Shown here piece after piece: positions 1-6,964 of a stretch of DNA of 11,571 nucleotides. A program made the position numbers and the translations under genes. The stretch comes from Syntrophaceae bacterium CG2_30_49_12. GTDB lineage: Bacteria; Desulfobacterota; Syntrophia; Syntrophales; CG2-30-49-12. Position 1 is the stretch's first letter, and each line of letters begins with the position of its first letter. The stretch is taken from NCBI GenBank assembly GCA_001873675.1, contig MNZP01000203.1:1-11571 (forward strand), in the 5' to 3' direction. A model generated the notes under the pieces. The model worked only from the letters and a program-made list of their open reading frames with translations. It searched no databases and was not told the DNA's origin.

Positions 1-11
1 CCCCCTTTCCC

Positions 12-176
12 TTACTTCTTCTGAAATGAAGAACACTTCGAAGCATCCGCCTCCGCCGTAACCGGCCTCGCCTTATAGTAAGCCTGACGCGGATCAACAG
101 CCCTCTGCACGCAATCCCCCACCGAAGGATCATCCTCTAAAGGGAAAAAACTCTTACACTCCTCACATGTGGCCAT
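12..176 (-). CDS. Four-cysteine small protein, resembling BssC/TutF-type small subunit of a fumarate-adding glycyl radical enzyme
   Basis: A 54-codon ORF read on the minus strand, beginning MATCEECKSFFPLEDDP and ending CSSFQKK, with stop TAA at 12-14. Cysteines are at residues 4, 7, 22 and 48 (CxxC, then two spaced single Cys). This is the layout expected for the tiny [4Fe-4S] subunits that accompany the catalytic subunit of benzylsuccinate/alkylsuccinate synthases and some glycyl radical decarboxylases. The stretch GDCVQRAVDPRQAYY also looks like that family to me, from memory. The start is well supported: AAGGAGGGAGG lies about 8-14 nt upstream, with a sigma70-like promoter further up. In those systems the small subunit binds and modulates the large radical subunit in the cytoplasm. 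Its genes would be expected further left, outside the window. The ORF itself is near certain; the family name is a fairly confident recognition, and the exact enzyme served is unknown. Confidence 0.75.
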   Translation of the reverse strand: MATCEECKSFFPLEDDPSVGDCVQRAVDPRQAYYKARPVTAEADASKCSSFQKK

Positions 177-271
177 CTTAAATACCTCCCTCCTTTCTTA
201 AATAAAAATAATTCTCCCCCATATACATCTCGGGGAAGGAAATCTCAGGCGCCTACCGGATAAATCGGTTT

Positions 272-301
272 ATAGTATTTGTACTGCAGCTATAAAGTCA
301 A
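272..301 (-). promoter_or_regulatory. Sigma70-like promoter for the four-cysteine small protein
   Basis: On the minus strand TTGACT (296-301) is followed after 18 nt by TACTAT (272-277), giving a start near position 265 and a leader of about 90 nt before the ATG at 176. The leader ends with a strong Shine-Dalgarno run. The adjoining stretch 302-439 up to the nitroreductase stop contains only a weak CGAG/CTCG hairpin (389-400) without a T-run, so I do not call a terminator there. Confidence 0.45.
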
Positions 302-439
302 GACATTTTTTAAACGCATAAACATCAAGACAAATTTTACGGATGTTACCGTCTGTAGTGAAGAATCTTCCATTTTATTCTTTATACACGAGTTGCCTCG
401 GGGGTAAGACCTTCGGTTGAAATCTACCTCGCTTCCCTC

Positions 440-1108
440 TCACTTATATCCTACCGGCATGATCAGCATGGGATCGTAAACTTTGCCGATACCCAGCGCC
501 TGCCGGACCAAATCATTATGAAAAGCCCCAACAATGCCAGCCGAAAGCCCCAGGGCCTCAGCCTGAAGAAAGATATTCTGACCCACATGCCCAGCCTCAA
601 TGTAAGTATAAGAAATTCCTCTTTCCCCATATTTTCTGGTACACCGCTCATATTCTCCTGTCACTATAAAGATAACAGGGGCCTCAGCCATCCAGTTCTG
701 GAAAAGCGAAGCTCTGGTAATCTCAAGCCGGACTTCCCCCTTCCTGATCTGGCTTATCTTATGGGCCCCTGGAATATAATGGTAGATACCTGCTTTCAGC
801 CCTTCTACCCCCTTTTCCCCTATGGCTATCCAGATATCCAGTGGGTAGAGGGCGCCGGCGGAAGGTACAGACCTATAAAGGCCGTCTCTACTGGTGACAC
901 CGTAGGCTGCCCAGAGAAGCTGGGAAAGTTGTCCCAGGCTTAGTTCCTTACTTTTAAAATGCCGCATGGTTCGTCGAGCTGCGATAGTCTCTTCCACAGA
1001 CTTCTCCCCTGTGAAGAAGGGCTTAGGAAGGCCGATATCCGTACGGGTTTGAGCCAGAGCAGCGAAGGGCAAGAGAAAGGTAATAAAAGGGATAAAAAGA
1101 CTTTTCAT
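440..1108 (-). CDS. SagB/ThcOx-type nitroreductase-fold flavoprotein, exported
   Basis: A 222-residue protein of the FMN-dependent nitroreductase superfamily, closest to the SagB/ThcOx branch. Seen in the sequence: RRTMRHF (45-51) at the FMN phosphate-binding N-terminus, PSAGALYPLDIW (82-93), a central YIEAGHVGQNIFLQAEALGL segment (169-188) that packs on the flavin, and a C-terminal GIVGAF...LGI...DPMLIMPVGY block. SagB enzymes dehydrogenate azolines in peptide modification, but many members of this branch stand alone with unknown substrates. No YcaO, cyclodehydratase or precursor peptide gene is visible here. The first 19 residues (MKSLFIPFITFLLPFAALA) form a signal peptide with an ALA-Q cleavage site, so the enzyme probably works outside the cytoplasmic membrane. 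Its own promoter lies upstream at 1188-1215. Family assignment is confident; the reaction is unknown. Confidence 0.88.
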   Translation of the reverse strand: MKSLFIPFITFLLPFAALAQTRTDIGLPKPFFTGEKSVEETIAARRTMRHFKSKELSLGQLSQLLWAAYGVTSRDGLYRSVPSAGALYPLDIWIAIGEKGVEGLKAGIYHYIPGAHKISQIRKGEVRLEITRASLFQNWMAEAPVIFIVTGEYERCTRKYGERGISYTYIEAGHVGQNIFLQAEALGLSAGIVGAFHNDLVRQALGIGKVYDPMLIMPVGYK

Positions 1109-1187
1109 CGTACCTACTCATTTAACTTTTTTTCAAGAAGGCGCCAACAATTACAAGCTAACTTCCAACATCCCTCAATTAAAATTC

Positions 1188-1215
1188 ATTATACAGATGT
1201 CCGGCAAAAAATCAA
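1188..1215 (-). promoter_or_regulatory. Sigma70-like promoter for the SagB-type nitroreductase
   Basis: On the minus strand TTGATT (1210-1215), a 16-nt spacer and a perfect TATAAT (1188-1193) lie upstream of the nitroreductase start at 1108. They predict a leader of about 70 nt. The plus-strand ligA promoter must lie in the same 223-nt gap, but I see no equally good match for it. Confidence 0.55.
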
Positions 1216-1317
1216 ACTTCTTGATAATGGCAGCAAAAAATTATTTCCCTTTCAAGTTCTGGATTTATAAGGTATAGAAAACGTTAGCCGGTTTGTGGGG
1301 AAAATATAAAGGATAAA

Positions 1318-1332
1318 ATGGAACTTAAATAG
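1318..1332 (+). other. Four-codon leader ORF overlapping the ligA start
   Basis: ATG GAA CTT AAA TAG sits 4 nt after AAAGGA, and its stop shares a base with the GTG start of ligA (TAGTG, 1330-1334). The ribosome binding site is well placed for this mini-ORF and too far (about 18 nt) for ligA itself, so ligA could be translated by termination-reinitiation. The alternative is that this is coincidence and ligA simply has a weak site. Confidence 0.3.
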
Positions 1333-3362
1333 TGGATATGGATATAAAACTCGTCACAAAGAGGACTGAGGAACTCAGAACCCTCATCAATTATCATAAC
1401 CGGCGTTACTATCAGCTTGATGATCCGGAGATATCTGATGTTGAGTATGATAATCTTATGAGGGAACTCCTTGAACTGGAGAGACAGTTTCCGGAAATTG
1501 ACGTTGCCAATTCCCCCACCCAGCGTGTCGGAGCGGCGCCTCTTGAAAAATTCAGCGCCGTAGATCATCTCACACCGATGCTCAGTCTCGGGAATGCCTT
1601 CTCGGAACAGGAAATTGTGGAGTTCCATGAACGAATAAAGAGATTCCTGAACGTAAACGAAGAAATCCGGTTTGTGACGGAACCAAAACTTGATGGCATA
1701 GCTGTAAACCTCATCTACGAAAAAGGGCTGCTGACGGTCGGGGCAACGAGGGGGGACGGGGCTGTTGGAGAAGACATCACCGTAAATCTCAAGACCATTC
1801 CCGCAATTCCCCTGAAAATGCTTGCCGCCGAAGATAACCCTGCGCCGGAAAAGATTGAAATCAGAGGGGAGGTTTACATGGAAATTGAGGCATTCAAAAA
1901 ATTAAACCGCAGAAGAATCCGGGAAGGTGAACCTCCTTTCGCCAACCCACGGAATGCCGCAGCCGGATCCCTCCGGCAGCTTGATTCAAGAATCACCGCC
2001 AGAAGACCACTTGATATATTCTGTTACGGGATTGGCATGGTAACGAGAAAGACCTTCAAAAGCCATCACGAGGCGCTGCAGGCGCTTTCCCTCTGGGGAT
2101 TCAAGATCAATCCCCATATCGGACAGGCCGGCGATATCCACGAATGTATCAGATACTATCACCAGATAAACGAAATCAGACAAGAACTTCCCTACGAAAT
2201 TGACGGCATCGTCATCAAGGTTGACACCCTCGAACTCCAGGAGCGGCTCGGCACTGTCTCCAGGAGTCCCCGGTGGGCCATTGCCTGCAAATTTGCAGCG
2301 ACTCAGGAAACAACAGTGATCGAAGACATCATTATCCAGGTCGGGAGAACCGGTGTCCTGACCCCGGTAGCTCTCATGAAACCGGTCCGGGTGGGCGGCG
2401 TAACGATCAGCCGTGCGACACTTCACAATCAGGACGAGATCAGAAAAAAAGGTATCATGATCGGCGATACTGTTATCGTTCAGCGGGCGGGAGACGTAAT
2501 CCCGGAGGTTGTAAAAGTTATAGAAGCAAAGAGAAACGGTACGGAGAAGATTTTCAACATGCCTCCCCTCTGTCCTGAATGTGGCTCAGAGGTTGTTCGG
2601 CTCGCAGGAGAGGCCGCCAGCCGCTGTATTGGTCTTGCATGTCCCGCCCAGGTTAAAGAACGCATCAAACATTTTGCCGCGCGAGGCGGTATGGATATTG
2701 AGGGACTGGGGGATAAAATAGTCGCCCAACTGGTGGAGGCAAAAATCATCAAAGACCCGGCCGACATCTACTTCCTGAACAAGGGGAAATTACTGACCCT
2801 CGAGAGGATGGCAGACAAATCGGCAAATAATCTTCTTAATGCTATAGAGCGTTCCAAGGCCCCCCCCTTCGAAAAGTTCATCTTCGCCCTCGGCATTCGT
2901 CACGTGGGGGAACATATCGCCAGGCTCCTGACAAGGCAATTTACAACTCTCGAGGTCCTAATCAGGACAACAGAAGAAGAGTTGCTGACAATCAAAGAAA
3001 TCGGTCCCGAGGTTGCGGGCAGTATTACCAAATTCTTCCGTCATCCCTCCAACCTCAAAGTAATTGAAAAACTCAGGGAAGCCGGTGTCAAACCTGTCGG
3101 GACGGTTCAACGTCCCTCGGCCCCTCTCGCCGGCAAATCGTTCGTTTTTACAGGTACACTTAGCGCTTTCACCAGAAGTGAAGCCAAGGAGATCGTGGAA
3201 TCGTTGGGCGGCCGGGTGTCGGGAACGGTAACAAAAGATACAGATTATATTGTTGCCGGTGAATCTCCCGGTGCAAAACTTCAGAAGGCGCAATCCTCGG
3301 TAATTGCCGTCATTGGTGAGGAGGAATTCCTAAAACTTACCGGTAGGAGGCAAAACAAATAA
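1332..3362 (+). CDS. ligA: NAD-dependent DNA ligase LigA
   Basis: A 676-residue cytoplasmic enzyme that seals nicks in replication and repair, using NAD+ to adenylate an active-site lysine. Length matches the family (about 670). Order of domains: the Ia NAD-binding helix pair (HNRRYY...ISDVEYD, 22-40), the adenylation domain with KLDG (Lys119) and TRGDG (139-143), the OB fold (VGRTG at 337-341), a four-cysteine zinc finger (Cys414, 417, 432, 437), the helix-hairpin-helix region, and a C-terminal BRCT domain (about 594-676, with KSFVFTGTL and GGRVSG). The start is GTG 1332 or ATG 1338. Neither has a good ribosome binding site of its own, and I kept the longer form because its GTG overlaps the stop of a leader ORF. 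The acylphosphatase gene follows after 3 nt, so the two are probably co-transcribed. Nothing appears truncated. Confidence 0.98.
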   Translation: MDMDIKLVTKRTEELRTLINYHNRRYYQLDDPEISDVEYDNLMRELLELERQFPEIDVANSPTQRVGAAPLEKFSAVDHLTPMLSLGNAFSEQEIVEFHERIKRFLNVNEEIRFVTEPKLDGIAVNLIYEKGLLTVGATRGDGAVGEDITVNLKTIPAIPLKMLAAEDNPAPEKIEIRGEVYMEIEAFKKLNRRRIREGEPPFANPRNAAAGSLRQLDSRITARRPLDIFCYGIGMVTRKTFKSHHEALQALSLWGFKINPHIGQAGDIHECIRYYHQINEIRQELPYEIDGIVIKVDTLELQERLGTVSRSPRWAIACKFAATQETTVIEDIIIQVGRTGVLTPVALMKPVRVGGVTISRATLHNQDEIRKKGIMIGDTVIVQRAGDVIPEVVKVIEAKRNGTEKIFNMPPLCPECGSEVVRLAGEAASRCIGLACPAQVKERIKHFAARGGMDIEGLGDKIVAQLVEAKIIKDPADIYFLNKGKLLTLERMADKSANNLLNAIERSKAPPFEKFIFALGIRHVGEHIARLLTRQFTTLEVLIRTTEEELLTIKEIGPEVAGSITKFFRHPSNLKVIEKLREAGVKPVGTVQRPSAPLAGKSFVFTGTLSAFTRSEAKEIVESLGGRVSGTVTKDTDYIVAGESPGAKLQKAQSSVIAVIGEEEFLKLTGRRQNK

Positions 3363-3365
3363 ATA

Positions 3366-3638
3366 ATGAAGAGGGTGCATGTTTTTATCTCCGGCATGGT
3401 TCAGGGAGTTTTCTTCCGGGCAAACACCCAGAAGGCTGCCCTATCTTTTAGCCTGACGGGCTGGGTGAGAAACCTCCCGGATGGCAGGGTTGAAGCGGTG
3501 TTTGAGGGGAAGGAGGGAAATGTGGATGCCATGATGGAGTGGTGTAGAAAAGGTCCGCCCTTTGCCCGGGTTGCGGATGTTAAGGTTATTGAAGAGTCAT
3601 TTTCAGGAGAATTCCGGCAGTTCAGCATCCACTACTGA
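3366..3638 (+). CDS. acyP: Acylphosphatase
   Basis: A 90-residue protein of normal family length. It hydrolyses the carboxyl-phosphate bond of small acyl phosphates in the cytoplasm. The signature GMVQGVFFR carries the phosphate-binding loop with catalytic Arg18, and GWVRNLPDG supplies the catalytic Asn36. The rest (VEAVFEGKEGNVDAM, then WCRKGPPFARV) follows the ferredoxin-like fold of the family. The start codon lies 3 nt after the ligA stop. Its ribosome binding site AGGAGG (3345-3350) is inside the end of ligA with a long 15-nt spacing, which fits translational coupling. The physiological substrate is not established for this family in bacteria. Confidence 0.96.
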   Translation: MKRVHVFISGMVQGVFFRANTQKAALSFSLTGWVRNLPDGRVEAVFEGKEGNVDAMMEWCRKGPPFARVADVKVIEESFSGEFRQFSIHY

Positions 3639-3712
3639 AGATAGCCCCCTCCTTAGACCTGAAGAGGAAAAGTAAAAAAATCCTCCGGCAGTTACCGACC
3701 GATAGATAATGC

Positions 3713-3740
3713 TTGTTTTTTTGTCGCTCGGCGATATAAT
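3713..3740 (+). promoter_or_regulatory. Promoter for the mutase - MmgE/PrpD unit
   Basis: TTGTTT (3713-3718), a 16-nt spacer and a perfect TATAAT (3735-3740) predict a transcript start near 3747, leaving a leader of about 25 nt before the mutase ATG. The leader contains GGTGAGG 9 nt from the start codon. The -35 box matches the consensus only in TTG. No operator-like palindrome is obvious. Confidence 0.55.
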
Positions 3741-3771
3741 CCATACATTGCTTTTGGTGAGGTAGTAAGAG

Positions 3772-5529
3772 ATGACCACTATATTTAGTGAAGAGGCGTT
3801 AAGAAAAATAGAAAAGCGAAAGAGGGAGTGGGAAGAAAAAACGCTAAAGACCTCGCTAAGACGGTTTGGCGCTGAGGAAAATCCCAACAAGTTTTACAGT
3901 CCAGAGGATATTGAAGATTTTGATTTCCTGGAAAAGGTTGGCTTCCCCGGGGAGTACCCCTTTACCGCGGGGACCTACCCCACTCAGATACCGGGCGCCG
4001 GCCCTGTTATTGGTGGTGGTTTCCTCGAAAGTGGTGGAAGTCTCACCAGAGCAGGACGTTACTCCGGTTATGGCACAGCAGAGGATACGAGAGACCATTA
4101 TTGTGAAATGCAAGGTCTGGGGCGAGAATCGGGACCTAATATCGCCTTTGACCTCCCCACTCAATGTGGTTATGACTCTGACAGCCCTATGGCTCAGGGT
4201 GAGGTGGGCAGGACAGGAGTGAGTGTAGATACCTTGAGGGATTTCGAGATCATTTACGAGGCATTTACCGGGGAGAGAGACCTGGACAGGATAGCCTCCG
4301 ATTGGACCATCAATGCCCCAGCCAATGTAATTATCGCCATGTACGCGGTACTGGCTAAAAAGAGGGGCATCCCCCTTGATAAGCTTAGAGGAACACCACA
4401 GAACGACATCCTGAAGGAATTTATATCTCGTGGCACCTATATCTTTCCACCCGCCCCCTCCATGAGGATGGTAAGAGATACCATTACTTTCTGTACCGAG
4501 CATATGCCCTTCCTGAATACAATCAGTATTTGCAGCGGCCACATCCAGGAGGCCGGCGCTAATTATCCACAACGACTGGCCTTCTACTTTGCCGATGCCA
4601 TTGCTTATGTGCAACTGGGAATTGATGCCGGGCTGGACGTGGATGCCTTTCTTCCCAGGTTTACCTTCCTCGGCTTTGGGGGAAGCATGGAACTGCTTAA
4701 AGAAGTGGCCCTCTGGAGGGCAGGGCGCAGGCTGTGGGCCAGGATCGTAAGGGATAAGTTTAAAGCGAAGGATATCAGATCCTACCGTATGCGGATGCCC
4801 GGAGTTGGTATGTCCGGATATAGCAGCATGACCAAACAGCGTCCCCTTAATAACCTGGTGCGTGGCGTCTTTGCCGGTATTGCTGCTGCCCTTGCCGGTT
4901 ACCCTCCCAGTTGCGAACCTCCCTACGATGAACCACTGGGGTTAGGATGGAGTTTAGAGGCAATGCAGTTATCCCTTGATGCCGCAAGGATTGTCCAGCA
5001 CGAAGGAAAGTTGACCGAGGTGCTTGATCCCCTGGCAGGGTCTTACTATATAGAGGCAATGACGGATCAACTTGAGGAGGAGGCATGGAAGATCATTAAT
5101 AAAATAGAGGCTATGGGCGGCGCCGTAGCTGCCGTTGAAAACGGTTTCATCCAGAGCGAGCTTGCCAGGAGCGCCTATCAGCACCAGAAAGATATAGAAA
5201 CCAGGCAGAGGATAGTGGTAGGGGTAAATGCGTTTCTCGGGGAGAATGAGTTGGAAGTTAGCACCAACAGGCTTGTCCCTCATCCCTACGATCCGCAGAG
5301 GAGGGCTGAAGCAGAGGAAAAGCAGATAGCGAATCTGACCGCGGTGAAGCGAGAGAGGGACAATGAAAGGGTAAAAGTTACCCTGAGGCGCCTGGAGGAG
5401 GCGGCTCATGATGAGAAGGTAAATCTTATACCCACCATCATGGAGGCAGTTGAAGCTTATGCTACCATCGGTGAGATATGTGATGTTTTAAGGGGGGTCT
5501 TTGGAGAATATACTGAATTTTCACTATAG
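3772..5529 (+). CDS. Divergent acyl-CoA mutase large subunit (methylmalonyl-CoA mutase-like, no B12 domain)
   Basis: A 585-residue protein covering the substrate-binding TIM-barrel half of adenosylcobalamin-dependent acyl-CoA mutases. It ends at the family's usual IGEICDVLRGVFGEY boundary, so a separate cobalamin-binding small subunit is required; none is in the window. Family marks: EYPFTAGTYPT (61-71), FDLPTQCGYDSDSPMAQGEVG (126-146), QNDILKEFISRGTYIFPP (210-227), DPLAGSYYIE (419-428), GVNAF (484-488). By motif alignment to methylmalonyl-CoA mutase, Tyr89, Gln197, carboxylate-binding Arg207 and catalytic His244 are kept (here Tyr97, Gln210, Arg220, His257). The Tyr at 243 is Gly256, the R-x-H-x-Q motif near 341 is lost, and residues 72-90 hold a Gly-rich insertion where YRGRLWTMR normally lies. 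Retention of Arg220 suggests an acyl-CoA with a free carboxylate; the missing Tyr suggests a roomier pocket. It is co-transcribed with the following MmgE/PrpD gene. Exact substrate unknown. Confidence 0.9.
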   Translation: MTTIFSEEALRKIEKRKREWEEKTLKTSLRRFGAEENPNKFYSPEDIEDFDFLEKVGFPGEYPFTAGTYPTQIPGAGPVIGGGFLESGGSLTRAGRYSGYGTAEDTRDHYCEMQGLGRESGPNIAFDLPTQCGYDSDSPMAQGEVGRTGVSVDTLRDFEIIYEAFTGERDLDRIASDWTINAPANVIIAMYAVLAKKRGIPLDKLRGTPQNDILKEFISRGTYIFPPAPSMRMVRDTITFCTEHMPFLNTISICSGHIQEAGANYPQRLAFYFADAIAYVQLGIDAGLDVDAFLPRFTFLGFGGSMELLKEVALWRAGRRLWARIVRDKFKAKDIRSYRMRMPGVGMSGYSSMTKQRPLNNLVRGVFAGIAAALAGYPPSCEPPYDEPLGLGWSLEAMQLSLDAARIVQHEGKLTEVLDPLAGSYYIEAMTDQLEEEAWKIINKIEAMGGAVAAVENGFIQSELARSAYQHQKDIETRQRIVVGVNAFLGENELEVSTNRLVPHPYDPQRRAEAEEKQIANLTAVKRERDNERVKVTLRRLEEAAHDEKVNLIPTIMEAVEAYATIGEICDVLRGVFGEYTEFSL

Positions 5530-5556
5530 ACTATAGTAAAGGAGGAGGGAGTGAAA

Positions 5557-6921
5557 ATGGAACAGAAGATTACCGAAGGAATAGCCGATTTTGTGGCAAA
5601 AACAAACTATGACCGACTTCCCAAAGGGGCGATAAGCGCCGCCAAAGGGTGCATCCTCGATTGCCTCGGAGTGGCCTTGCTGGGATCAAGGGAGGAGGCA
5701 AGCAGGATCACGATTGAATATGGCAGGAAAACCGGAGGCAGCCTGGAAGCTACGGTATGGACCGGCGGAATCAGGCTTCCGGCTTCTCAGGCCGTCATTA
5801 TTAACGGCACCATGTCTCATGTTTTGGATTATGATGATTACTCCACTTCCTGGCTTGCCCATCCCACGGTAGCGATTTTTCCTGCGGCTCTGGCCATGGC
5901 GGAAAAGCACCGTCGCCCAGGAAGTGAATGCCTGCTGGCATACGTTTTAGGCGTGGAAGTAGGAGGGAAACTAAGCGCCGCGTTCGGCAACACCCATTAT
6001 CTCGTGGGATGGCATAATACCGGGACCCTGGGCAGCATCGGAGCAACAACGGCCAGTGCAAAAATATTAAACCTGGACGTCAAAAAGATACAGCTCGCCC
6101 TGGGAATCGGCGCCTCCCTTGCCAATGGGCTGAGACAGAACTTCGGCAGCATGACCAAGTCCCTGCATGCAGGTTGTGCAAACCGAAACGGCATCGTGGC
6201 AGCGGAGTTGGCGGAGGCCGGGTTTACCGCGGACGAGAACATAATTGAAGCCCCATTAGGGTTTTCCAAGGTCCTGGCCGGCGGCAAGGAGCAGCCTCTG
6301 GGGGAAATCCCCGGCTCCCTGGGAAATCCCTTTGATATTATCTCTCCGGGCATTACCATAAAACCCTATCCCTCCTGCGGCGGCACCCATCCCATGATCT
6401 ATGCCATGTTAAAGATGAGGAAGGAACATAATATCTCCCCGTCCGATGTTGCTGAAATAGAATGTCGGACCAACAGCGCTTTACCCAATATATTGATTCA
6501 TCATCACCCGCACCATGCCCTGGAGGGCAAGTTCAGCATGGAATTCTGTCTGGCCGCGGCTCTTGCCGATGGTAAGGTCGGTATGGAACAATTCACTGAT
6601 GAGAGCATTAATCGGCCTGAGATCCAAAACCTTATTCCCCGGGCAAAATTTACTCATCCGGCCGATTTTGATAAAGAGATCCTTTCTCCTCAGGAGGTGG
6701 TCGTCAGGTTAAAGGATGGCAGAGAGTTCTCCCGGAAAGTTCCCTTCGCCGAGGTCCCGGGCTCTCCCCAGAATCCTATTTCCTGGGAGGAACAGTCCGA
6801 CAAGTTCCGGGATTGTACCCAGGGAATTATCCCCGCAAAAAAAATAGACGAGATTGTCGAGCTGGTATTGCATTTTGACGAACTACGGGAGGTTAATGAA
6901 CTGACAGAATTGCTGGCTTAA
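5557..6921 (+). CDS. MmgE/PrpD family protein
   Basis: A 454-residue protein of the family that includes 2-methylcitrate dehydratase, cis-aconitate decarboxylase and iminodisuccinate epimerase. Members act on small di- or tricarboxylates in the cytoplasm. Conserved blocks are present: NGTMSHVLDYDD (83-94), AHPT with His102, GWHNTGTLG with His153, GSMTK-LHAG with Lys201 and His204 (the catalytic pocket region), KPYPSCGGTHP (269-279) and LEGKFSMEF (322-330). A local histidine cluster HHHPHH precedes that last block. The start could also be GTG 5551; I prefer ATG 5557 because the GGAGGAGGG run (5541-5549) is then better spaced. It lies 27 nt after the mutase stop, so one transcript is likely and both enzymes may serve one organic-acid or acyl-CoA pathway. 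A methylcitrate-cycle role is doubtful, since no prpB or prpC is adjacent. Family certain, reaction unknown. Confidence 0.93.
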   Translation: MEQKITEGIADFVAKTNYDRLPKGAISAAKGCILDCLGVALLGSREEASRITIEYGRKTGGSLEATVWTGGIRLPASQAVIINGTMSHVLDYDDYSTSWLAHPTVAIFPAALAMAEKHRRPGSECLLAYVLGVEVGGKLSAAFGNTHYLVGWHNTGTLGSIGATTASAKILNLDVKKIQLALGIGASLANGLRQNFGSMTKSLHAGCANRNGIVAAELAEAGFTADENIIEAPLGFSKVLAGGKEQPLGEIPGSLGNPFDIISPGITIKPYPSCGGTHPMIYAMLKMRKEHNISPSDVAEIECRTNSALPNILIHHHPHHALEGKFSMEFCLAAALADGKVGMEQFTDESINRPEIQNLIPRAKFTHPADFDKEILSPQEVVVRLKDGREFSRKVPFAEVPGSPQNPISWEEQSDKFRDCTQGIIPAKKIDEIVELVLHFDELREVNELTELLA

Positions 6922-6937
6922 AGCATGAGTCGTAAGT

Positions 6938-6958
6938 CGGGGATCGGGGATCGGGGAT
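6938..6958 (+). repeat. Tandem heptamer CGGGGAT x3 overlapping the HIT gene's ribosome binding site
   Basis: Three perfect 7-bp copies fill half of the 43-nt gap between the MmgE/PrpD and HIT genes. The last GGGGA is 7 nt from the HIT start codon and is the only ribosome binding site candidate, so copy-number change would add or remove sites without touching the reading frame. Confidence 0.7.
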
Positions 6959-6964
6959 TAGTAA

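Noticed and set aside
389..400. CGAG-GCAA-CTCG hairpin downstream of the nitroreductase gene (minus strand)
   Set aside because: Only four base pairs and no following T-run, too weak for an intrinsic terminator.
518..943. Plus-strand open frame of 141 codons across the nitroreductase gene
   Set aside because: It lies wholly antisense to a protein with clear SagB/ThcOx motifs and resembles no family.
3856..4614. Minus-strand open frame of 252 codons inside the mutase gene
   Set aside because: Long but antisense to an unmistakable mutase; its translation has no recognisable domain and no ribosome binding site.
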